From: Armadillidium nasatum
Taxonomy: Eukaryota > Arthropoda > Malacostraca > Isopoda > Armadillidiidae
Direction: 5' to 3'
Assembly: GCA_009176605.1 (NCBI GenBank)
Contig: SEYY01009595.1
Coordinates: 1 to 64,000, forward strand
DNA length: 64,000 nt
Shown here: positions 49,556-64,000 of the stretch, piece by piece
Numbering within the stretch: position 1 is the first letter of the stretch
Layout of the letters: each line of letters begins with the position of its first letter
The notes under the pieces: model-generated
Told to the model about the DNA's origin: nothing
Databases searched by the model: none
The model's input: the letters and a program-made list of their open reading frames with translations, nothing else
Made by a program: the position numbers and the translations under genes

Positions 49556-49586
<31 letters not shown>
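49478..49586. repeat. (ATT)n followed by poly(T)
   Basis: About 73 bp of ATT units, then about 28 T. On the minus strand this reads poly(A) then (AAT)n. Confidence 0.95.
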
Positions 49587-49588
<2 letters not shown>

Positions 49589-49627
49589 TTTTTTTATATG
49601 GTACAATTTGGTATTTTTTTTTATTTC

Positions 49628-49629
<2 letters not shown>

Positions 49630-49700
<71 letters not shown>

Positions 49701-49715
49701 ATATATATTATATAT
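49630..49715. repeat. (TA)n microsatellite, tract 18, imperfect
   Basis: About 85 bp of TA with phase slips. Confidence 0.93.
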
Positions 49716-49938
49716 GTTATAATTTTATTTATTGGGGTTAAATAGGTTTAATCAATTATAACATAAGAGGATTCAGATAATCATATAACTGTAGATCCTG
49801 CACCTATGGGGAAAAAAACAATACTCCCAAAGTAAAATTTCAATAATTTTCTACTGCAAAGTTGTTGACTCTGAACCCCCAAAAAATGAAAAAAAATATT
49901 GGGATAACGCACCAGTAAAATCTTCAAAGAATAATGGT

Positions 49939-52866
49939 GGATACTCATTTTACCTATACCAACGTAGAGGAAGGAATGGTGGAGGTGTAGATGTTAAAAG
50001 CAATATTAAATCAGTGTTAGCAGCTGACATTAAAACAAATCAGGATGTGGAATCTCTGTGGGTAGATATTCTTATGTATAATAAATCATACAGGATAGGA
50101 GCATTTTATAGAGCTCCTGATCAAAGTCAAGTATTAGATGAAGAAATGGTGAAGGAAATCAAGGTAGCATGTGAAAATAATGTAAAAGGGGTAGTCATTA
50201 TGGGTGATTTTAATTTTCCAGACATTGAGTGGAATACTTTGAGTAGTATAGTTAATAGAAGCTTCAGTATTTGTAAATTGTATACTATACAACTTTTTGA
50301 GTCAGATGGTCCAAGAACCGACAAGGCATGCAGCATTGTTAGATTTAATATTAACAAATGATGAGAATATGGTGAATGATATCGAAGTTGGGGAGACTTT
50401 AGGAACTAGTGATCATTATATTATTAGATTTAACTGGAATATGAGGTCTGGGCCCAAATTGCAAGTCAATAGGGAAAAGATATTAGATTTCAGAAACAGA
50501 GATTTTAGAAAATTCTGAGAAATGCTAAATGAAATTGACTGGGATAAGGAGTTTAATGGTCAAAATTGTTTCATCATGTGGGAATACTTCAAGCAAATAT
50601 TGGCTACCATTCAGTCTGTGTGTTTTAAAGATAAACCCATTAGGGTAGCAAATAGAAAACCTAATTGGTGGAGTAGAGAGATTAAAGAGAAAATCAGTTA
50701 AAAACATAGATGGTTTAAAATATTTAAAGGTACGAGCAGGGAGGAAGATTTGGAACATTATAAGAGAATTAGGAATGAACTTAACCAGTCAATAAGAAGA
50801 GCAAAGAGAATGGCAGAAATTAATTTGGCAAGGAACAGTAATAAAGACCTGAAAAAGTTTTTTAGCTTTTATAAATTTAAAAGCAAGGATAAGAAAATTG
50901 GCCCAATTAAAATTGATGGAAATTTAGTAAGTTCAGATAAGGAATTGGTTAATATTTTCAATGCTTATTTTGCATCAGTGTTTACTGAGGAAAGGTTGGA
51001 TAGCAGTTTAGAGACTAATAGCTCTAGTATACATGTAATGAATAGGTGTACAGCATTTCAAATTGAGTTAAATGAAATTAAATCTTTACTAGAACATATT
51101 GACCCAAATAAGGCAGCGGGTCCGGATGGTGTGTATGGTAGAATTCTAAAAGAGGGGAGTAGCAGTATTGCAAAGGCACTGTATTTGATTTTTAAGCGAT
51201 CTATTGCTTTTGGAGAGGTACCTGAGGACTGGAAAGCAGCATATGTGGTGCCCATTTTTAAAAAAGGTAGTAAGGAAGATTTAGGGAACTATAGGCCAGT
51301 TAGTTTAACATCTCTGGTTGTGAAAATTTTGGAAAAGTTACTGAAAAGTCATATAGAGAAGCATTTAGATGATAACAAGATACTATTTAACTCCCAGCAT
51401 GGCTTTAGAAAGGGTAGATCATGTCAGACAAATCTACTAGAATTTATGGAATATATTACTGAATGTATAGACAGGGGTGATCCAGTTGATGTCATATATT
51501 TAGACTTTAGCAAAGCTTTTGATAAGGTACCCCATGTTAGGCTGATGCAAAAATTGTCGCAGTGTATGGTATAGATGGAATGGTACACAATTGGATTAAA
51601 GAGTGGTTAAAGAACAGAAGGCAGTGTGTATTACTTAATGGTAATAAGTCATTATGGGAAACAGTGAAGAGTGGGGTCCCACAGGGTTCTGTGCTGGGAC
51701 CACTTTTGTTCCTTATATATATAAATGATTTAGACAAAGGTCTTAAATGTAAGGTTTCTAAGTTTGCAGATGATACCAAAGTGGTTACCTCAGTAAGGAA
51801 TAATGATGGATGCATAAAGCTTCAAGGTGATCTAGATAGACTTCTTGGTTGGGCAGAGAGGTGGCAAATGAACTTTAATAGTAAAAAATGTAAAGTTCTT
51901 CATGTAGGTTACTCAAATGAAGGATTTAATTATGAAATGAATGGGGAGTGGCTTGAGACTGTGGACCAAGAAAAGGGATTTAGGTGTGATTATTAGCAGT
52001 AATCTGAAGGTGGGTGATCAATGTTTGGAAGCAAGGAATAGAGCTAATAAGATGTTAGGTATAATTAACCGCAATGTAGTTTACAAGAGCAAAGAGGTTA
52101 TAAGCAAGCTATATAATAGCTATGTTAGGCCAGCATTAGAATATTGTGCACAGGTTTGGGCTCCTCATTTTAAGAAAAGACATAGATATGCTAGAGAGAG
52201 TACAACGTCGAGCAACAAGGATGATTTCTGGCTTTGAAAATAAGAGCTATGAAGAGAGGTTGAAGGAGTTAGGAATGTTCTCGGTTGAAAGGAGATTTCT
52301 CAGAGGGGATATGAATACAAGTTTACAAAATATTTGCATCTGACAGTAATACAGAGATTGAAAAATACTTTATAGTGGACCATGGAAGAGTAACTAGAGG
52401 ACATGATAAGAAAATTAAAAAGAAGGCATGCCATCTCGATCTAAGAAAAATACTTTTTCAGTAATAGAGTTGTTAATTTTTGGAATGACTTGCCACAAGA
52501 GATTGTTGACTGTGATTCTCTTGTCAAATTTAAAAGGGGCTAGATAGATATATGGATAGTTTAGGTATTATATAACTTGACTAAGCCAAATTGGTGGGTA
52601 TATATGAATTTTTAGATCAACAGATCAACCTATGACTAAGCCTAATGGCAGTTTTTTTGTACTGGGTGATGGTTTATTGAATATTGCATGTATAATTGAG
52701 CTTAATTTTACTTTTATCTTTGGATGAATGAACTGATAATGGGATGGGATAGACCTAGTCTTTTGTGCATGTATTAGTATTGTTATTGTTATTATTTGTT
52801 TGGACTGGGACAGTCTCGATAGGCCCTTGTGGCTTCTAACTGTCTCTATTTTCCTATGTTCCTATG
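49939..52866 (+). mobile_element. CR1-type LINE, 5'-truncated (copy 3)
   Basis: Begins inside the endonuclease (matching position about 39262 of copy 2) and runs to the terminal 8-bp repeats. RT motifs are intact in local frames: GFRKGRSCQTNLLEF, YLDFSKAFDKVPH, GVPQGSVLGPLLFLIYINDL, FADDTKVV. About six frame changes or stops break it (for example near 50265, 50517, 50700, 51565, 51975, 52170 and 52310). Abrupt 5' truncation is normal for LINEs. It lies in the same orientation as copies 1 and 2. Confidence 0.92.
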
Positions 52867-54926
<2,060 letters not shown>

Positions 54927-55072
54927 TATGTATAGCATAAATAAGTTGAATCTTCAAAGCTGATGAGGTGAGTATTAATTCTGTTTTTGTTTTCTTTCTG
55001 TTTTTTGTTTGCCTTGGTTTTGGTTCTCCTCACATGATCCAATCCAGTCATTGATATTTACATAAATACAAT

Positions 55073-55188
<116 letters not shown>

Positions 55189-55198
55189 TTTTTTTCAG

Positions 55199-55273
55199 AG
55201 TGTGAATGTAGGAAAACGTTCTGATAAAGATTTTATTTTTGGGAAACTCATAGGTGAAGGAAGCTTTTCAAGT
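55199..55273 (+). CDS. PDPK1: PDPK1 exon: start of kinase domain with glycine-rich loop
   Basis: A 75-bp phase 0-0 exon. It has a TTTTTTTTTCAG acceptor ending at 55198 and a GTAAGT donor at 55274. The 25 residues include [20 protein letters not shown]. RSxxDFIFGxxIGEGSxS is characteristic of 3-phosphoinositide-dependent protein kinase 1, and FIFG with IGEGS matches insect Pdk1 more closely than the human FKFGKILGEGS. This segment is the first strand and the ATP-binding glycine loop of the catalytic domain. PDPK1 phosphorylates the activation loop of AKT, S6K and other AGC kinases at the membrane. The intron falls inside the glycine loop, and the partner exon at 56303 completes it. Confidence 0.88.
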
Positions 55274-56302
<1,029 letters not shown>

Positions 56303-56345
56303 GTTTATCTAGCAAAGGATATTCACTCTGGCAATGAATATGCAA
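56303..56345 (+). CDS. PDPK1: PDPK1 exon: second strand of kinase N-lobe
   Basis: A 43-bp exon after a CCTTTCCTTTCAAG acceptor, with donor GTGAGT at 56346. It encodes VYLAKDIHSGNEYA plus one base (A) of the next codon. This continues the glycine loop of the previous exon to read [15 protein letters not shown]. Insect Pdk1 has the very similar GEGSYSIVYLAVDIHS then REYAIK, so the interrupted codon should be ATH for isoleucine, just before the invariant lysine. Its small size is unusual but both splice sites are good and the reading frame is maintained across the junction. Later exons are beyond or unseen in this window; the next 7.6 kb show none. Confidence 0.87.
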
Positions 56346-57779
56346 GTGAGTAAAGTACTATACAGGTAGTATTCTTATATATTGTATTAGTTAGTTATAG
56401 GAAGCTTAATCTTGATAGTACAGTGACATCTTTATTTGAATTGCCACAATCATTATTAGCTTTAGAAATCTGTCATTTTAAGGAGTAAGTGGGATATATT
56501 TCAAAAAACGTTAATATATTAATGCTTAATTTGAATTATATATTTTAGTACATAATTTTTAACTTTTTTCTATAGAACACGCACGCACCTCTTTGTTAAT
56601 AGCAATGTAATACAGCTAATAGAGTATTGTTTTCACTGAACTTTTTTGCATTTATAGAATTTAGTGCTTATCTTATTTAAACTGCATTTGAGTATGCGTA
56701 TGTTGAAAAAAAAATTTTAAAATAATATTAGTAGTGATAGATTGAAAAGTTAGTTTTTTTATGTAGTTGAAATTACATGCTAAACCTTAACTTTATGGTA
56801 TGTTGTTGTTTAGATATGGTGTGAAAGGTCTTCAGAATCAATTCTGAGTAATTGAAGGTGTGTTTTGACTGAACTTTTCATTTTACTTTTATGATTTGTG
56901 CATTTGGAAATAAATCTAGTTAACTAATTAATATTCTATTTTAAATTGTAGTTAGCAATTTCTATAGCTATTTATTTTGTGATAATTTTTTAAATTTATT
57001 TACTTTAGTTGGTGTTTATTAATCATAGCTTAAAGTTAGGTAAGGCCTAATTCTGTTTATATTTTTATTTTAATTCCTTGAGGAACTGTCTTAACTTTTT
57101 TTGAAAATTTTATATATAAGTTTGTTACCTAATTTGTTTTTTTGTAATTTGGTCATTCATAGGCCTCGGGTAAGATAAGTTTATTTGTATATTTATTTTA
57201 CCTAAGTAGTACCAGTATTTATTTTTCTTAATAGCTATTCCTGGTATTTTAATTTTTCAATTCCTTGTCAAGTAATAGTTGCACGAGTTGAACAAGAAGA
57301 AAGTTAAGAGCAATAATTTGTTATATGATGTGTAAGAAGTGGTTTCATGTAGGATGTGTAACTGTAGTGCCGGATTTTTATTTTTTGACAAAGTGTTATG
57401 ATGAGATATTGGTATGTGCAGGCTGTAAGAATAGTGTGCAGAAGCTGGAGTACTGAAGGAGAGAGAATAGATATTTACTGACACGAATTATACAGATGAA
57501 GAAAGAAAAAGAGTCACTCACACTAAATTGTTAAACTTTTTGGCACCAGTGAGGCACTGAAGGATGATAATAGAGATAAAAGGAATTTGATAAATAATAC
57601 CTTGTCTTACAGATTTAAATAACATGGCAACAGCTGATGAGTTTAAAATGGTAATAACAGTTTGCTTTGTGGGAAAATCAGGCAGTAAGATGTAATGACA
57701 CATTTTATCCTTTACTAAAAGATAAAGAAACTTCAGATTATGCAAGTATTTGTAGTGGGAATGTGGCTTCATTAAGCAA
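56346..57779. other. PDPK1 intron sequence, no feature recognised
   Basis: AT-rich; no exon with a kinase motif seen on the + strand. Confidence 0.6.
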
Positions 57780-58200
57780 AGACAGAAGCATTGACAGTTG
57801 GTAACTCCCAAATATAATACTTAGACAGAACTTCTGTAAAAAAAAAAAAAAAAAAAGAGAGAGAGAGAGAGAGGAAGGAAGGAAAGAAAGGCGTGCTTAT
57901 TATCCAGGGGTTAAGATTAGTTGTATAGCTAATCTTATGAATAGAGAAGTGGTAGATAGTTCTGAGGATGCAGTGGCAATATTAATGCGGGAACAAATGA
58001 TATGTGCAATAAGAGATCAAAAATAAGCATTCCAAAATCGGGTGAGATGATTAAAGGAGTGCGCAAGGAAAGTTGACATAAGGAATTTTGCTTAAAGTTC
58101 GCAGAGGACATGAATGGATCTTAAAGTCCATGAACATGAATGAGCGTTTATAAAATTTTTACTGTATTAATGGTAAGTAGTTTTTAGATTTTTTAGGACA
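57780..58200 (+). mobile_element. CR1 ORF1 (SGNH esterase) scrap, diverged
   Basis: In local frames the + strand reads EALTVGNSQI-YLDR near 57785, matching EALLVGDSQIRYLDR of the CR1 copy at 38.4 kb. After a purine-rich insertion (AAAA then GA repeats, 57838-57885) it reads NAGTNDMCNKRSK near 57985, matching the VGTND block. The rest is too decayed to read. It is older than the other CR1 copies and lacks ORF2. Confidence 0.65.
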
Positions 58201-58428
58201 AATTTTAAAGAAAAAGCGTTGTGTTTGGAAACGATAGAGCATGGATTGTTTGGTTTCAGCCACTTGGTTTAAACCATGTTTTTTTTTGGTATAAACTAAG
58301 GGTTACATCAATTAGATGTTAAATAACTTCCATTCTACTGATAAATCAATGCCAGATTTTTTTAATATTCAGCATAATAATCAGCCTTATTTATATTTTA
58401 ATATAATGTAGAGAAAGAGAAAGAGGTA

Positions 58429-58639
58429 CAGTCGTGAACAAAAGTTCGTTCCTATTAAGCTGGAAATAAATATTTATATAAAATGGAGATCATTTCATAA
58501 AAGCTCTATTTTGAATAAAAAGAAAATAAAAACATTGAGAGGGCTTAATTGAATTGTGATTGGCTGAACCTGAGATGATCTCCATTTTATATAAATATTT
58601 ATTTCCAGCTTAATAGGAACGAACTTTTGTTCACGACTG
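58429..58639. mobile_element. Palindromic MITE, Tc1/mariner type (copy 1)
   Basis: A 211-bp element flanked by TA (58427-58428 and 58640-58641). Its arms are complementary over about 66 bp and start CAGTCGTGAACAAAAGTTCG. There is no ORF. TA target duplication and CAGT-type ends fit the Tc1/mariner superfamily. Confidence 0.88.
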
Positions 58640-58641
58640 TA

Positions 58642-62053
<3,412 letters not shown>

Positions 62054-62056
62054 GTA

Positions 62057-62192
62057 CAGTCGTGAACAGAAGTTCGTTCCTATTAAGCTGGAAATAAATG
62101 TTTATATAAAATGGAGATCATCTCAGATTCAGCCAATCAGTTCAATTAAGCCCCTCTCAATGTTTTTATTTACTTTTTATTCAAATAGAGCT
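62057..62192. mobile_element. Tc1/mariner-type MITE (copy 2), truncated
   Basis: Starts CAGTCGTGAACAGAAGTTCG after a TA at 62055-62056 and follows copy 1 (in the reverse orientation) up to AATAGAGCT. The last 70 or so bp are missing. It lies at the junction of the inverted family A pair. Confidence 0.82.
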
Positions 62193-62650
62193 AAAAAGAA
62201 TTTTAAAAAATTATACATGACTTTATATTACTTAAAAATCAATAATTAAAAATAACAAATAATAATAATAATATTTTTAAAATGTTGAATAAAATTATAT
62301 AAACAAGTAGTGTAGAATGTAATCTAGCATGTTAATGCTAATTAGATGAAACCATGTTGAAATTAACTAATAGGAGCATGTTGTTAATGACTACACTAGT
62401 ATACTAATTTACTAATTAAGTATACTGACTATGCTAATTTAGTGTATTGATTTACCATGTTGACTTAACAAACTAATTAGTATATATTTATTTGTTTATA
62501 TTGTTTGAAATTGAATTTATGAAATTTTTTTTGTTGATATAAGTCATGTATATATATTGAATTAAAATTCATTTTTAGTTATATTGTATATATTTTATGA
62601 TTGATTATTTCATTTATTTTTATTTCTTTGTTATAAGTTTTTATATGATA
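62193..62650. other. Spacer between inverted family A copies; no gene
   Basis: AT-rich, with short TTAGTATACTAATTTACTAATT-like runs; no coding region. Confidence 0.55.
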
Positions 62651-64000
62651 CTACAAATATCTATTTTTGTATTTTTACAGTTTGAAATGGAATCGAAAAA
62701 GATATTGATGATGGGAACCTCCGAAGTAGGCACATTAACACACCTGAAGGAGCAATTGCAGCGAGAGTATGACATCCGTCTATTTATTTCTTGCCATTCC
62801 GGCGCGAAATTGATGACTCTTGGGCAACATCTCACCCGTTTCTTTAAAACCAATGGGGCAGTTGACCAAATATATATATTTGGTTTAACTTGTTCCATTT
62901 GGAAAAAAGTTTCCTTGACCTCTGAGGACCAGTCTATCCAGGTCATTACTTGGGATCCAGTAGCCAATATGTCCCTTGTTCCTGTTCAGATGGATGCCAT
63001 AAATAAAATAGCCACCAAATTTAATCCCCATGTGATGGTATATTTGGTCATTCCTACTATGAAAGACATAGCTTCTTTCAATGAGGCCTTCCTCAATCGC
63101 CAAGGCCGGAGTGACCTAATACCATCACTCGAACAACATCCTCACCTTAAAAGAGCCTTTTTAACTCTAAAAGCTCGTGAGATGTTTGGTAAAACGGTCG
63201 AGCTACAAGAACCGAGATTTACTTGGTATAATAAAATGGTTTTTCCGATGAAAAGGGTGTTTGACCAGTATTATAACAATAAGAATCAAGCCAACCCTCA
63301 TCATCAATTCTGGATGGGAAAATCGGACAGGTTGGATGCTATTGGATATGTGTTATGATGGTCTACATTACACAGAATCCGCCTTTAATGAAATGTTTGC
63401 CATCTTGAGTCTAACCAACTTTAACCGACGGGCTCAAGAACCTAGACTAGTTACACCCATCGTCAACATCCCAACAACCACTACCACAACATCAGTGAGT
63501 GTTGAAGAAATAGAGGCAGTCCCTGGACCTTCGGGTATCCAAGGCCGAATTGACTATCGTCCCAGTCAACCCCGGACGGTACCCTCTACCAAAAAGAGGC
63601 GAACAAAAGGTAAAACGGAGACTCGAGTTTTTTATTCTCGAACGTTCGTGGGTTCCAAGGGCCTGGGCGAACAACCTTCCACATCTTCGGAATCAACATT
63701 ACCCCCTGATAGAATGAAAAAGAAGGGTTCGTTACTGACTTGTCCTACAACTTCCAAATCTAAGAAAAGTAGTCCTACCAAAGCTACTCCACCGACGTCC
63801 ACCACAACATCGAGCAACAAAAAACCAAAGGTTAAGCGACTTCAAACTCGTTACAACCAGAGAAGAAAGATGTTACGTCGGCTTTCTAAACAAAAGGGTA
63901 CTTCTCAAACTTCAACCAGTAATAATCCCCCACCAGTACCTTCATCAACATCATCTACAATTCCAGAACTTACCACTTTCCTTACGTATCATGTATCCCA
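62651..64000 (+). mobile_element. LTR retrotransposon fossil, family A, inverted partner copy
   Basis: The + strand carries the same SGNH-like ORF as 60595-62037, mirrored. Homology starts at CTACAAATAT (62651), which is the complement of the left arm's end. The ATG lies at 62687, 8 bp after TTTTTACAG, a possible splice acceptor for the ORF message. The landmarks FISCHSGAKLMTLGQHL, VYLVIPTMKDIASFNE and YDGLHYTESAF-equivalent are present, and the basic tail follows. The copy continues past the window edge. It is nearly identical to the left arm (about 97% by eye). It is broken, with few disruptions. Confidence 0.78.

Overview
The window is eukaryotic nuclear DNA from an animal, most likely an arthropod. 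It is AT-rich, carries 24 long (TA)n tracts, and is packed with retroelements and DNA transposons. The only host gene I can support is a 3-phosphoinositide-dependent kinase 1 (PDPK1/Pdk1) gene on the + strand. Its glycine-rich loop is encoded by two exons (55199-55273 and 56303-56345) and reads more like insect Pdk1 than the vertebrate protein. A possible upstream exon with a compatible phase lies at 17826-17912. If it belongs to the same transcript, the 37.3 kb between them is one intron filled with transposons. The species cannot be named from sequence alone.

Layout. 1-1.4 kb: LTR-element family A fossil (gag and LTR, minus strand). 2.3-2.7 kb: a scrap of another LTR element. 4.7-10.9 kb: one Jockey-like LINE (minus strand) split by a 3.7 kb CACTA-like DNA transposon, which is itself invaded by a Penelope-like element. 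11.7-17.3 kb: a fold-back repeat interrupted by an RTE-like LINE and a Jockey-like 3' end, then a second RTE-like fragment. 17.8 kb: candidate PDPK1 exon. 19.6-22.1 kb: a transposon-protein scrap, a tandem tRNA-derived SINE composite, and another Jockey-like 3' end. 22.6-28.4 kb: family A LTR fossil with a local inverted duplication. 28.5-34.2 kb: a young non-autonomous LTR element with two 840-bp LTRs and a 4-bp target duplication. 34.6-35.2 kb: a mariner remnant. 35.7-36.0, 38.3-42.2 and 49.9-52.9 kb: three CR1-type LINE copies in the same orientation. 37.2-38.3 kb: a diverged relative of the family A 3' ORF. 42.4-48.2 kb: a large Ty3/Gypsy fossil (minus strand). 55.2-56.3 kb: PDPK1 exons. 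57.8-58.2 kb: a CR1 ORF1 scrap. 58.4 kb: a palindromic Tc1/mariner-type MITE. 59.4-64 kb: a head-to-head pair of family A 3' ends.

Most interesting signals. (1) LTR family A carries, downstream of gag-pol and just before the 3' LTR, an ORF that looks like an SGNH/GDSL-hydrolase-fold protein with a basic C-terminal tail. It appears in three main copies, one inverted C-terminal piece and one diverged relative. CR1 ORF1 in the same window independently carries an SGNH esterase domain. (2) Several LINE 3' ends, and possibly the Penelope-like copy, abut (TA)n tracts, and three LINE blocks have (TA)n on both sides. This suggests either (TA)n as insertion target or (TA)n as retrotransposon tail. (3) The young LTR element shares gag and integrase-tail features with the Gypsy fossil 8 kb away, suggesting mobilisation by that lineage.

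All calls come from reading the sequence and remembered family motifs; no database search was run.
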